Shown: positions 1 through 8,147, numbered from the stretch's first letter. The stretch is 28,797 nucleotides of DNA from JANLSE01 sp038214135 (GCA_038214135.1 JBBQSD010000073.1:1-28797); one strand, 5' to 3'. Notes: generated by a model not told the origin, from the sequence alone. Translations and numbers: made by a program.

Positions 1-220
1 GTCAATCAACAGATTCTCGGCTTGTGTTGGAAATGCAGCAGATACAGCAGCCTCTACCATAACATGGGCAGAATATTCAAAACTTCGAGTATAATCTCAT
101 TAGATATTGAATCTCTGAAACAAGATTGTGTGCGTTTGGTACGGCATGGGTGTGACAAATATGTGTCGCCCTTTGTCTTCACTATCGCAGGGCGTACGCA
201 ATCGAACGAATATTGGTTTT

Positions 221-249
221 GGCTATCGGCTATCGGTCTATCGGCTATG
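221..249. repeat. Short tandem CTATCGG repeat in leader
   Basis: CTATCGG occurs three times (223-229, 230-236, 238-244), followed by a partial CTATG copy, just upstream of the Shine-Dalgarno sequence of the first gene. Bases 1-273 otherwise hold no convincing gene. A long open frame runs through them into the first CDS, but its translation there looks unlike protein and it lacks a ribosome site. A TATAAT hexamer at 90-95 could be a -10 box, but I see no good -35 for it. Confidence 0.5.
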
Positions 250-273
250 CTCGTGGCACATGGAGGATGCGGT

Positions 274-1062
274 ATGTCAATTGGTTTGAATGGCTTCTGG
301 CTGCTATTGGTTGGGTTAATCATTGGATGGCTAATCGAATGGGTGATTGATTGGGTATACTGGCGCCGTAGAACGGTTCTTCGAGCAGAATATGATACAC
401 TTCAAGGTGGCGTTACCAAGCTGACATCCGAACGCGATACTGCAGTTGCGATGGTTGATCGGCGCACAAAAGAGGTTGCAGATCTGCTACAGCGCCTAAA
501 GGTTGCTCAGGAAGCGGAACAGCAACAACAAATAGCAGTACATGCAGCCAAGGCAACGATTGAGCAATATCAGAGTGACCTTTCGGTGACAAAGCGGGTG
601 GTTCAGCAACAACAGATCGATCTTACCGCTGCTCAGGAACAGATCAAGCGCAGTGAACACACGATTGGCACACTGAACAATACAATTGCGGCGCTTCAAT
701 CCAGTAATCAGCAGTATCAGGCCGATCTGGCACAATCACAGGGTATTATCGAGCAGCATGCCAATCTTGGCGCTCCAGTTGCATTGGATGTTCAGTATCA
801 GCGCGAAATTGGGGGGTTGCAGGGCAAGCCAATCCGCGATCCACTGATTGATATCAATGGCATTGGGCCAGTGTACCAGGAGCGCCTGTATGCTGCGGAG
901 ATCTACACATTTGCCCAGATAGCAGAGCAGACGCCAGAACGATTACGGCAGATCGTCGAGGCCAAAGCCTGGCAGGATATTGAAGCAGATGCCTGGATCG
1001 CTGAAGCGCGTGAGTTTGCAAAGCAGGTCCAGGAAGGCACCTATGGAAAGGGGTTGCGCTGA
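274..1062 (+). CDS. Membrane-anchored coiled-coil protein with C-terminal helix-hairpin-helix domain
   Basis: I chose the ATG at 274 because GGAGG lies 7 nt upstream and the protein then opens directly with one hydrophobic helix (about residues 4-30), followed by a WRRR positive patch, which predicts a cytoplasmic body. Residues about 35-165 form a long Gln/Ala/Glu-rich coiled coil. Residues about 189-250 carry the motif DINGIGPVYQERL and then IYTFAQIAEQ. This is the helix-hairpin-helix pattern of DUF4332-like domains, which usually bind DNA or mediate assembly. The stop overlaps the next start (TGATG), so translation of the two genes is probably coupled. The function is unknown. Tethering DNA or a protein ring to the membrane is only a guess. 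An in-frame extension upstream to position 22 is possible but unlikely. Confidence 0.75.
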   Translation: MSIGLNGFWLLLVGLIIGWLIEWVIDWVYWRRRTVLRAEYDTLQGGVTKLTSERDTAVAMVDRRTKEVADLLQRLKVAQEAEQQQQIAVHAAKATIEQYQSDLSVTKRVVQQQQIDLTAAQEQIKRSEHTIGTLNNTIAALQSSNQQYQADLAQSQGIIEQHANLGAPVALDVQYQREIGGLQGKPIRDPLIDINGIGPVYQERLYAAEIYTFAQIAEQTPERLRQIVEAKAWQDIEADAWIAEAREFAKQVQEGTYGKGLR

Positions 1063-1934
1063 TGGCCAGCGAGCGCAACTCTCGAAGGTGGATCGGCTAC
1101 GATTGGTTCAAGCTGATTGTTGGCATTATTCTGGTTGTGCTGATGTTCTGGATTGGTCGAGGGCAAGGTCAGGTTGTGACCAGTGCTGCATTGCCCACAG
1201 CGATGCTTCCAGCACCAACGACTATTCCTGCAGTGGCAGCATCCACGGCTGAACCAACGGCATCTGTTACGCCAACGGTTGAACCAACGCTAACAGTGGC
1301 GCCAACGACATCTGTTGCACCAACGGCTGCACCAACGGTCACGGTGGCACCGACGGTCACGATTGCACCAACACCGATCCCAACAGCAACAGTGAGCATC
1401 ACCCCAACGCTGCCGGTTGCAGCGGGAGCACTCACAATCAGTGTGCCAAAAGAGGGTGAGCAGTTGCCTGTTGGCCCAATAACCATCAGCGGCACTGGTC
1501 CACCCGGTTCGCAGATTGAGATCCGCGATGGTGATCAGGTGGTTGGGACAACAACCGTGAAGGACGATGGAACCTGGAGTGTGACATACACCCCCAGTGT
1601 GCCAGGAACAGCGGCGCTGACAGTACGGCCAAAGGGCGGCGAAAGCGCCAACACGCCCATTCGGATCACCATTGGCGCTGGTGTTCAGGCCAATTGCGCG
1701 CAACTGGCCCTTGGCTGTGATGCATGGGTTACGCGTGCTGGTGGGTTGGCATTACGGATGCGCAGTGGCCCAGGCACCGATCAGGCTATCATCGTGCGGC
1801 TTCCGGTTGGTACACAAATCACGCTTGTGGAAGGACCAAGCTCGGCAAACGGATTGACATGGTGGCGAGTCCAGACCAAAGGTGGGAGCGAGGGTTGGGT
1901 CAATGGCGAGAATCTGGTGACACAACCAGATTAG
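1062..1934 (+). CDS. Single-pass membrane protein with Thr/Pro/Ala linker, Ig-like domain and SH3b domain
   Basis: The start overlaps the previous stop by one base. Residues about 14-33 form an N-terminal membrane helix or uncleaved signal. Residues about 40-125 are a low-complexity linker built from degenerate 'APTxTVAPT' units, likely extracytoplasmic. Residues about 127-205 fit a bacterial Ig-like fold (GPITISGTGPPGSQIEIRDG, then DGTWSVTYT). The C-terminus (about 222-288) has the bacterial SH3 pattern: GLALRMRSGPGTDQ, a VRLPVGTQ loop and the closing W-W-V-x-G segment. SH3b domains commonly bind cell-wall or envelope ligands. Pairing with the coiled-coil/HhH membrane protein suggests an envelope complex, but the substrate cannot be read from sequence. 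Confidence 0.78.
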   Translation: MASERNSRRWIGYDWFKLIVGIILVVLMFWIGRGQGQVVTSAALPTAMLPAPTTIPAVAASTAEPTASVTPTVEPTLTVAPTTSVAPTAAPTVTVAPTVTIAPTPIPTATVSITPTLPVAAGALTISVPKEGEQLPVGPITISGTGPPGSQIEIRDGDQVVGTTTVKDDGTWSVTYTPSVPGTAALTVRPKGGESANTPIRITIGAGVQANCAQLALGCDAWVTRAGGLALRMRSGPGTDQAIIVRLPVGTQITLVEGPSSANGLTWWRVQTKGGSEGWVNGENLVTQPD

Positions 1935-2001
1935 GTGGAGCCATCATTGTGGCGGCCTCATTCCGCAACTGCCCAGCATAAGGTGCAAACATGGGTGCGC
2001 T

Positions 2002-2039
2002 CATATCCCTTCTCTGCTAGATGCTAGAGAGGGGATATG
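2002..2039 (+). terminator. Strong hairpin after the SH3b gene
   Basis: Arms 2002-2016 and 2025-2039 pair over about 15 bp with two G-T wobbles and an 8-nt loop. No T-run follows, so it is either a factor-dependent terminator or an mRNA-stabilising hairpin. It closes the two-gene operon. It also buries an ATG at 2037, which argues that the next gene starts further downstream, at 2112. Confidence 0.55.
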
Positions 2040-2111
2040 TCAAAGTATAGCATGGCACGATACTTGCTACGACAGGGGCGAGGTTCCATTCTAGAAAGGG
2101 TGCAAGCAACT

Positions 2112-2810
2112 ATGCAGTTGCTGATCGAACCGGCGAGTAAGTTGGTGATGATTGGCGATTCGATCACCGATTGTCAGCGCGCTAGGCCAATCGGCGAAGG
2201 ATTATTTGGGGCATTGGGGCAAGGCTATGTCAGCTTGGTGAATGGCCTGCTTCAGGCAAACTACCCACAAGCTGCGATCCGGGTCGTCAATATGGGAACC
2301 AGTGGCAACACGGTTCGGGATCTCGTTTCGCGCTGGCAGGCAGATGTTCTTGATCAGCGGCCCGATTGGCTCTCGATAATGATCGGTATCAATGATGTCT
2401 GGCGACAGTTCGATTCACCATTGCAGCCAGAATCGCATGTGCAGATTACGGAGTATGAGCAATCGCTGCAATTACTTATAGCCCAGACCCGCCCGTTGGT
2501 GAGGGGCCTCATTCTGATGACTCCCTACTTCATTGAGCCAAACCGATCTGACCCCATGCGAATGCAGATGGATGCCTATGGGCGCGTCGTTCAAACTCTG
2601 GCTGCCAAACACAATGCGATTATCGTCAATACACAAGCAGCATTCGATTCCGTACTGGAACACGTTCACCCAATGACACTCGCCTGGGATCGTGTGCATC
2701 CAACGCTAACAGGGCATATCATTCTGGCTCAGGCACTGCTTCAGTCAATCGGGTATTCCTCGGCAACCCAGGATGAGCTGCCTACTACCATAGGGATGGT
2801 TTCTCAGTAA
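2112..2810 (+). CDS. SGNH/GDSL-family hydrolase
   Basis: This is a serine esterase or acylhydrolase fold protein of about 232 residues. Block I is MIGDSITDCQRARP (catalytic Ser in GDS). A block II Gly lies in NMGTSGNTV. Block III is MIGINDVW (GxND). Block V is WDRVHPTLTGH (catalytic Asp and His). The order and spacing match single-domain bacterial SGNH hydrolases of the kind often annotated as lipase/acylhydrolase. No signal peptide is seen, so it is probably cytoplasmic. I start at 2112 (MQLLIEPASK) because members typically begin a few residues before GDSITD, GAAAGGG-like purine sequence lies at 2094-2100, and the in-frame ATG at 2037 is inside a stable hairpin. The substrate is not predictable. 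Confidence 0.85.
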   Translation: MQLLIEPASKLVMIGDSITDCQRARPIGEGLFGALGQGYVSLVNGLLQANYPQAAIRVVNMGTSGNTVRDLVSRWQADVLDQRPDWLSIMIGINDVWRQFDSPLQPESHVQITEYEQSLQLLIAQTRPLVRGLILMTPYFIEPNRSDPMRMQMDAYGRVVQTLAAKHNAIIVNTQAAFDSVLEHVHPMTLAWDRVHPTLTGHIILAQALLQSIGYSSATQDELPTTIGMVSQ

Positions 2811-2820
2811 TTCATTATCT

Positions 2821-2851
2821 TTGATAGTGTATTCAAGTGATATAATTCACT
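2821..2851 (+). promoter_or_regulatory. Possible promoter with palindrome around the -10
   Basis: TATAAT (2841-2846) sits inside the perfect inverted repeat AGTGA-TATAAT-TCACT (2836-2851). TTGATA (2821-2826) is only 14 nt upstream, which is short for a -35. The palindrome could be an operator. The AP2 gene start is nearly 200 bp further on, so the target is uncertain. Confidence 0.3.
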
Positions 2852-3036
2852 ATGTCATACAGTCAACCGAGCGAGTTGCGATTTGCACTTCAATTTCTAT
2901 GTACCTAACATTCGCTGGTTGGCATCCAGGACTTTTGGCACACATCCGTGACTTATTGGTTATGTACTGTATGCTCGCCATATGATAGTATAAGTATATT
3001 AACCTTAACCTCAGCCATACTTAAGGAGAGAGCATC

Positions 3037-3543
3037 ATGCGAAGCCCAAAGACCACCCGCCACAAGAATATCACCCGGATTGATCACCCAGCGAAACGAA
3101 CCTTTGGCTATAATGTTCGGGTAGCCTGGAAGGGCCTGAAGTATGGCAAGTTCTTTAGTGATCGTGTCCATGGGGATCGGCTTGGAGCATTGGCTGCGGC
3201 GATTGAGTGGCGTGATTCCAAGGAGAAGGAAGTTGGCAAGCCACGCAGCGAACATCAAGTAGTGGGCTTTCATTCGCGTAATAATACAGGTGTGGTAGGC
3301 GTACGGCGGCGCACTCGCGGCGGTGTCGAGGTCTTCGAGGCCACATGGATGACACGCACGGATGATGGTAAGCGCAAGCGCCGGACAACCTGCTTCTCGA
3401 TTGCTCGGCACGGCGAAAAGAAGGCATTCAAGCTAGCCTTGCGAGCACGTAAGAATGGCGAGCGTATGCGCTGGAGTACACCAAAGGTACGGCGCGAAGT
3501 TGCAGCAGAGCCGACATATCAGCCATGGATACCACAGGTATAG
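3037..3543 (+). CDS. Tandem AP2/ERF-like DNA-binding protein
   Basis: The protein is 168 residues, very basic and without membrane segments. Two AP2-like modules are visible. The first (about residues 8-62) has NITRID, then YNVRVAWKGLKYGKFFSD, then LGALAAAIEWRD. The second (about 80-138) has NTGVVGVRRRTRGG, then FEATW, then an AFKLALRAR helix. The three strands followed by a helix with a conserved Trp/Arg face are the AP2/ERF DNA-binding plan. Bacterial copies are known both as stand-alone proteins and fused to homing endonucleases. No nuclease domain is present here, so it may be a transcription factor or the remnant of a mobile-element protein. GGAGA lies just before the ATG. Confidence 0.7.
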   Translation: MRSPKTTRHKNITRIDHPAKRTFGYNVRVAWKGLKYGKFFSDRVHGDRLGALAAAIEWRDSKEKEVGKPRSEHQVVGFHSRNNTGVVGVRRRTRGGVEVFEATWMTRTDDGKRKRRTTCFSIARHGEKKAFKLALRARKNGERMRWSTPKVRREVAAEPTYQPWIPQV

Positions 3544-3661
3544 CCTGGGCGAATAAATACATCCATCCCAATTCAATAGCGCCTTTAATCTGATCTGCGA
3601 ACGCTTCCATGGTGTGCAGCCGGTAGTTTGTTGCCTGCGTTTCGCGCTAAGTCTCCGCTTC

Positions 3662-5677
3662 TCAGCTTGCTATGACCTGATCATCTCCTACTATGGCAGT
3701 GTCGGTCGTGTTTTCGTGTGCAACTGTGAGTAGTACACGGAATGCAGCCCGTTGTTCAGCGGTTCCCACAATGGCGATACTCTGCCCAGCCTGCAGGATC
3801 TCATCTGGCCCTGGGTTGCTCACCGCAACACCATCACGCAGCAGCGCAACAATTGAGGCACCAGCACGCACACGAATTCCACTCTGATCAAGGCGCTGCC
3901 CAACGATTGGCGCATCGGGTGGTAGGGTCAGCCATTCGATCTCAAGCGATTGCCGAATCCGGCGCAGTTGCCCAAGAAGCTGTGAATCGGTATGCAGCGT
4001 TTGGAATGGTTGATAGCGTTCCGTGCGGACTTGATCACTCAATCGTTCTATCTCGGCGGCAGGAATATCGAAATGCAACAACGTCTGTCGAACAAGCTCT
4101 AACCCTGCTTCAAACTCTGGTTGCACGATTTCGTGAATGCCATAGCGCCGTAGATCTTCGATCTGGCTTAGCCGCGCCGCCCGCGCCACAATATGCAGTT
4201 CTGGTTCGAGCTGCCGAACCTGGCGAACGACCTGCTCAACATCGAGCGCAGCAGAAACGACGACAAGCACAAGCCGTGCGCCATGAATGCCAGCTGCTTC
4301 CAACACAATCGGGCTACTCGCATTCCCATAGATAACCGGCAACCCACTGATCTTGGCCTGCTCCACAACCCGCTGGTCCTGCTCAATCACAACAAAGGGC
4401 ATATTCAGTTGGTGCAGCACCTCGGCGGTGTAGCGCCCGACACGCCCATACCCAACGATAATGGTATGATCGCGTAGCCCTTCATCGGGAACATGAAATG
4501 CCTCTAGTGCTGGTTGCCCACGCCAGCGCTGATACCATTGTGCAAGCGGCTCAAGCGCTCGCGTCGCAAATGGCGTCAGCATCATCGTTATCACCGCAGT
4601 TGCCAGAATAAGATTGAATGTTTCGGTGCGAATGGCCCCTTCTGCCAGGCCGACTCTGCCAAGCACGAAGGCAAATTCACCAATTTGAAACAGCCCAAGC
4701 CCAACTGCCAACGGTATCTGGCCCTGGTAGCCAAAGGCGCGGGTGATGATGGTAAACAGCGCAGCTTTGCCAAGAGCGACGATCAGAACGACGAGCAGGA
4801 TCATGCCAATATTGGCAATCAGGAAGGCGGGATCGAGCAGCATGCCAACCGAGACAAAGAACAGTAGGCCAAACACATCGCGCAGCGGCAGGATATCGCT
4901 GAGCGCCTGGTGGCTATAATCGGATTCACTGAGAACCATGCCGGCAACAAAGGCACCGAATGCAAACGACAATCCGAACAGGTAGGTTGCATAGCCGATT
5001 CCCAGCCCAATCGCCATAATCGCAACCAGAAACAACTCACGCGAATTCCAGGCTGCAACCCGTTTCAGAATGAATGGAATGATCCGTGTGCCACCATAGA
5101 TCATCACCAGCAGAAACAGCGCCGCACGCAAAATGGCCAGGCCAAGGATTGGCAATCCCTGTTGCAGATCCTGGAGTTCGGGAAGAATGATCAACATGGG
5201 CACGACCGCCAGATCCTGGACGATCAGCATCCCAATCATAATCCGGGCAGCGAGTGTTCCAAGCGTGCCCTGCGCCATCAAGGTTTTGAGGATGACCATC
5301 GTGCTGGAAAGGGCGATTAACGCACCAAACCAGATTGATTCATAGATTGGCCAACCAAATAACTGGCCGATGCCATAGCCCAGGCCAATCGTCACCATGA
5401 GCTGGATCGGAGTGCCGAAGAAGGCAATCGAACGCACACGCTGGAGCTTGGCGAAGTTAAATTCGAGGCCAAGGGTAAACAGGAGTAGGGCGACGCCAAT
5501 CTCGGCCAGCAGCTCGATTTCGTGGATTTCGGTGACGGTAATGCCACCTGTGTATGGCCCAACCAGCACACCGGCAATGATATAGCCAAGTAGCAGTGGT
5601 TGGCCCATTCGCTGCGCGATATAGCCGCCAATAAGTGCGGCAACCAGGATGATCGCAATATCTGCAGCAATACCCAT
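3662..5677 (-). CDS. CPA2-family cation:proton antiporter with TrkA-N and TrkA-C domains (Kef/RosB type)
   Basis: Residues 1 to about 385 form a polytopic exchanger domain of roughly 12-13 helices with CPA2 hallmarks: GQPLLLGYIIAGVLVGP near the N-terminus, LLLFTLGLEF, and SFAFGAFVAGMVLSES. Residues about 404-530 are a TrkA-N (RCK) Rossmann domain with GYGRVG and an acidic end to strand 2 (VVIEQD), expected to bind NAD(H) or a nucleotide. Residues about 575-655 are a TrkA-C ligand domain (LDQSGIRVRAGASIVALLRDG). The family exchanges K+ or Na+ for protons, gated by nucleotides or conjugates. GGAGG lies 8 nt before the ATG. The gene appears monocistronic, and its length is typical for the family. 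Confidence 0.92.
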   Translation of the reverse strand: MGIAADIAIILVAALIGGYIAQRMGQPLLLGYIIAGVLVGPYTGGITVTEIHEIELLAEIGVALLLFTLGLEFNFAKLQRVRSIAFFGTPIQLMVTIGLGYGIGQLFGWPIYESIWFGALIALSSTMVILKTLMAQGTLGTLAARIMIGMLIVQDLAVVPMLIILPELQDLQQGLPILGLAILRAALFLLVMIYGGTRIIPFILKRVAAWNSRELFLVAIMAIGLGIGYATYLFGLSFAFGAFVAGMVLSESDYSHQALSDILPLRDVFGLLFFVSVGMLLDPAFLIANIGMILLVVLIVALGKAALFTIITRAFGYQGQIPLAVGLGLFQIGEFAFVLGRVGLAEGAIRTETFNLILATAVITMMLTPFATRALEPLAQWYQRWRGQPALEAFHVPDEGLRDHTIIVGYGRVGRYTAEVLHQLNMPFVVIEQDQRVVEQAKISGLPVIYGNASSPIVLEAAGIHGARLVLVVVSAALDVEQVVRQVRQLEPELHIVARAARLSQIEDLRRYGIHEIVQPEFEAGLELVRQTLLHFDIPAAEIERLSDQVRTERYQPFQTLHTDSQLLGQLRRIRQSLEIEWLTLPPDAPIVGQRLDQSGIRVRAGASIVALLRDGVAVSNPGPDEILQAGQSIAIVGTAEQRAAFRVLLTVAHENTTDTAIVGDDQVIAS

Positions 5678-5759
5678 GGAAACACCTCCAATATGGGTAC
5701 GTCGGTGCTACGGCGGTCCACGGCGGAGAGGATACTACAGCAATGTGGGGTGCAGAGAA

Positions 5760-6110
5760 TTATGTTCCGCCATGCGAATGAGCTTCCACGGCACGTGCGA
5801 GAATCCGCGAAGTTTCAACCAATAGATCTTCATTCAATACCTCGGATTTGCCGAGATAGGCTTTATAGATTTTACTGTTGGCATGACGGTATGCAACCCA
5901 GTAGTGCTGGCCGCGCTGCTTGCGTTCCTTGCGTGCGGTAAAATCCCCAGCCAGGTGTGAATAATGGAATGAACAATGTGTCGCTTCGGCAAGCCAGCTA
6001 TACCACATGGGAGAGCCAACCTCGCCAACCTCGATAGTACCGATTTCTTGTGGTATCCGCAGAATTCCCCCCGATACCATCGGCGTTTTCCATGACATAT
6101 TCGATCTCAT
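5760..6110 (-). CDS. Free-standing FTARKE module related to the N-terminus of Chloroflexota LuxR/MalT-type regulators
   Basis: The protein is 116 residues. The segment MWYSWLAEATHCSFHY, then FTARKERKQRGQHYW, AYRHANSKIYKAYLG and the closing KSEVLNEDLLVETSRIL matches a module I know from the front of large MalT/LuxR-like STAND regulators in Chloroflexota and Ktedonobacteria. There it precedes the NTPase domain. Here the frame simply stops after GGT, with no NTPase, TPR or HTH region following. It is therefore either a stand-alone member or a truncated regulator. An intact frame, a good promoter and an inverted repeat upstream favour expression. The function of the module itself is not known to me. 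Confidence 0.65.
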   Translation of the reverse strand: MRSNMSWKTPMVSGGILRIPQEIGTIEVGEVGSPMWYSWLAEATHCSFHYSHLAGDFTARKERKQRGQHYWVAYRHANSKIYKAYLGKSEVLNEDLLVETSRILARAVEAHSHGGT

Positions 6111-6115
6111 TGACG

Positions 6116-6160
6116 AAAGTTACCTAATACGAGTATAGCAGATGTTGGGTAACTTTGCAA
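6116..6160 (-). promoter_or_regulatory. Sigma70-type promoter with flanking inverted repeat
   Basis: On the minus strand TTGCAA (6155-6160) and TATACT (6132-6137) are separated by exactly 17 nt and drive the FTARKE-module gene starting at 6110. A perfect 9-bp inverted repeat, AAAGTTACC (6116-6124) and GGTAACTTT (6148-6156), brackets the -10 box and overlaps the -35, as a repressor operator would. Confidence 0.6.
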
Positions 6161-6210
6161 GAATCTCATGCCGATCACGATTGCGTAGAGGACGGGAGCG
6201 TGATTCATCT

Positions 6211-6237
6211 GCAGATTGCGCAGATTGCGCAGATTGC
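6211..6237. repeat. Three tandem copies of GCAGATTGC
   Basis: Three perfect, head-to-tail 9-bp copies lie in the intergenic space. The core CGCAGATT is shared with the dispersed repeats at 10871, 11739 and 11819, so this is probably one more member of that family. Confidence 0.75.
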
Positions 6238-6284
6238 GCTGATCAGTGGTTGTGCCCATGTCGCACCCTGATGATCACCAGCTA

Positions 6285-6293
6285 TGCTATACT
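6285..6293 (+). promoter_or_regulatory. Extended -10 promoter for the S51-like gene
   Basis: TGCTATACT has the TGn extension directly before a 5/6 match to TATAAT. It lies about 43 nt upstream of the ATG at 6336. No clear -35 is visible, which is normal for extended -10 promoters. Confidence 0.45.
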
Positions 6294-6335
6294 TCGGCTC
6301 TGAAAAGCCTACCGTCATTACGGAGACAATGATCG

Positions 6336-6962
6336 ATGAAACTGTTTCTGTATTCTTCCTATCTGCTTGCGCCTGAGCATCGTGATGCCATGAGCCGCTT
6401 GGTTGGTAAAGCGCCACAGGACATCACGTATGCCGCGATCCAGCATGCAACCGATGTTGAGCCAGATTCCAGTTCGTGGGTGCTTGCTAGCAGCGCTTCG
6501 GTATGCATTCGTAGAGAGCAAATAGAGGTTATTGATCTGCAGCAGTGGCGCGATGATCGGGATGGCCTGCGTGAGAAACTGGCGAGTAAGGATGTGATCT
6601 GGGTGTGTGGTGGCAATGGCTTCTATCTACGCTGGATACTGCGGGTAACTGGTGCAGATGAGATTATTCGTGAACTCGTTCGCGCTGGAACCGTCTATGC
6701 TGGATGGAGCGCTGGCGCGATCATGGCTGGCCCAACATTACAATACTTCGATGCAGTCGAGGATCTGACTGTGGTTCCAGAAGTGTACGATGATGGCCTG
6801 AATTTGACCAATACTGTTGTGCTTCCGCATATGGATCTCGCGGATTTTGCCGAAGCAATGCTGCAGATCAACAATCAGCTTCGGCAGGCTGGGTTTGCAA
6901 CTGCCCCGCTTACCGAAGCCCAGGCACTGATGATTGATGGCGAGAAACAAGAGCTGTTATAG
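6336..6962 (+). CDS. Peptidase S51-like (class I glutamine amidotransferase fold) protein
   Basis: The protein is 208 residues and related to peptidase E and cyanophycinase-like serine hydrolases. CGGNGFYL (about 91-98) is the glycine-rich oxyanion region. YAGWSAGAIM (about 121-130) is the nucleophile elbow with the Ser in GWSAG. VLPHMDLADF (about 160-169) supplies the candidate catalytic His. Family members cleave aspartyl dipeptides or act on unknown small substrates. No signal peptide is present, so it is cytoplasmic. The length is a little below the usual 210-230, but the end looks natural. The specific substrate is unknown. Confidence 0.82.
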   Translation: MKLFLYSSYLLAPEHRDAMSRLVGKAPQDITYAAIQHATDVEPDSSSWVLASSASVCIRREQIEVIDLQQWRDDRDGLREKLASKDVIWVCGGNGFYLRWILRVTGADEIIRELVRAGTVYAGWSAGAIMAGPTLQYFDAVEDLTVVPEVYDDGLNLTNTVVLPHMDLADFAEAMLQINNQLRQAGFATAPLTEAQALMIDGEKQELL

Positions 6963-7189
6963 CGGAGCAGGCGTGCTATATCGCGTCCCGGTAAGCAGCC
7001 TATTTGTTATGTTGGATGGCAATTCGGATGCTCTCGATCAGGTTACCACGTTGCAGCAGACCGGCTGGATCGGTGCGATTTTGTGAATCAGGTGGGTGCG
7101 TACCAGTGGAGCGCTTCATTATCCTCTACTCCCGCTGGCAGCTGAACGCTACCGGTTCGGCGGCGCGTTCCAATTAGGAGAAGCGAAAA
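6963..7189 (+). other. Intergenic stretch with a possible short coding remnant
   Basis: One frame reads GVLYRVPVSSLFVMLDGNSD from about 6970 and ends at a TGA at 7084-7086. It is protein-like, but I recognise no family, and its start would lie inside or right at the end of the previous gene. It could be a decayed gene tail or an unannotated small ORF. The sequence at 6971-6990 also resembles the palindromic element at 11563 (CTATATCGCG core). No promoter was recognised. Confidence 0.3.
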
Positions 7190-7975
7190 ATGGATACCCA
7201 CAACCCATTCCAAGCATTGCTCCAACATGTATTTCGATTACCGGCAATGCCCCTTGATGCCACGGAACGGCATCCGCCCGTGTGGGCCGCAGTTCTCGGC
7301 GGGGCCGGCCTCGGCCTTGTGTGGGGCATCGCCGCACGGCTCTGGATGCGGCTGATTACTACAACACCCGAGTTCTCCATCCCTGGCACGGCGGGCATCC
7401 TCATCATCACGACCGTCTTTGGCGTATGTGTAGGTTTGGCGTTCGTCGCACGACGGCGCGGATGGCGCGGGTGGGGGCACTATGTGCCGCGATGCCTCGC
7501 GGTGATTTTCTTCATCCCCTTTGGCATTGCGGGCGGCCTGCCGCTTATGCTAACCGTCCTCGTGGCGACACTCGGCATCACCCAGCGGGCGGTGATTGGC
7601 CTTTGGGTATTAGCCGGGTTAGTGCTGCTCGTGGCCATGGGCACGGATATTGTTATCCCAACGATTGTTACGGTCAGTGCGCCTGCCGGAGCCATTGCTT
7701 TGACTGTGTGGAAATGGTCTATCTGGCGCTGGCAGGGTGCCCCTTGGTTGTTTACGATAGACATTTGGCTCGAACGAATTGGGCGTGCGATTATGCTGCT
7801 CCTCGCCACCTTCGGCTTGTGGACCGTCGCATCGGGAATTATGACCAATAAACCCGTGTTACTTGGCCTGGTGGCCATCTTCTTCTACCTTCTTCTGCTT
7901 TATCCATTGTTTCTGGCGTTACGCGTGGGGCTTAACCCAAAGGCATCCGTTGCGCCCGTGAGGCAACCCAATTAG
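7190..7975 (+). CDS. Multi-pass membrane protein of unknown function
   Basis: The protein is 261 residues with about seven hydrophobic helices: near residues 32-52, 66-90, 104-135, 138-152, 155-175, 202-220 and 225-247. Short basic loops lie between them (RRRGWRGWGHYVPR, WKWSIWRWQGAP). These Trp/Arg-rich loops are the most distinctive part. I do not recognise a named family and see no catalytic or transport signature. AGGAGA lies about 9 nt before the ATG. The neighbours give no functional hint. Confidence 0.75.
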   Translation: MDTHNPFQALLQHVFRLPAMPLDATERHPPVWAAVLGGAGLGLVWGIAARLWMRLITTTPEFSIPGTAGILIITTVFGVCVGLAFVARRRGWRGWGHYVPRCLAVIFFIPFGIAGGLPLMLTVLVATLGITQRAVIGLWVLAGLVLLVAMGTDIVIPTIVTVSAPAGAIALTVWKWSIWRWQGAPWLFTIDIWLERIGRAIMLLLATFGLWTVASGIMTNKPVLLGLVAIFFYLLLLYPLFLALRVGLNPKASVAPVRQPN

Positions 7976-8118
7976 AGAACGCTCAAGCGGCACACGAAAT
8001 CCAGGACCATTCTGGGGCGGCGTGAGTGGTTGGTTGGTATAGCGCAAATCACCAGCCGCCCAACCAGCGCATGCAAGCAATTTGATCCGCTGCATCGCTG
8101 TTGGGAATCACGGTGCCA

Positions 8119-8147
8119 TTGACACGATGCCTGTAATCACGCACACT
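8119..8147 (+). promoter_or_regulatory. Likely promoter of the antitoxin gene
   Basis: A perfect TTGACA (8119-8124) is followed at 17 nt by a weak CACACT -10 (8142-8147). Just downstream, CTAGAC occurs twice (within 8148-8162), a candidate autoregulatory operator of the kind Phd/YefM antitoxins use. Confidence 0.4.

Noticed and set aside
1169..1703. Minus-strand frames rich in Val/Gly or Cys/Arg opposite the Thr/Pro linker
   Set aside because: They are mirror translations of the repetitive ACC/CCA linker codons of the SH3b protein.
2956..2986. TTGGTT/TATGAT promoter for the AP2 gene
   Set aside because: The spacer is 19 nt and the -35 poor. An AT-rich region gives several equally weak alternatives.
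3693..5585. Several long plus-strand frames opposite the antiporter gene
   Set aside because: They are shadows of a strongly coding membrane-protein gene, with no ribosome sites and low-complexity translations.
6211..6237. Possible CRISPR or tandem repeat array
   Set aside because: Units are 9 bp, directly adjacent and without spacers. There are no cas genes in the window.
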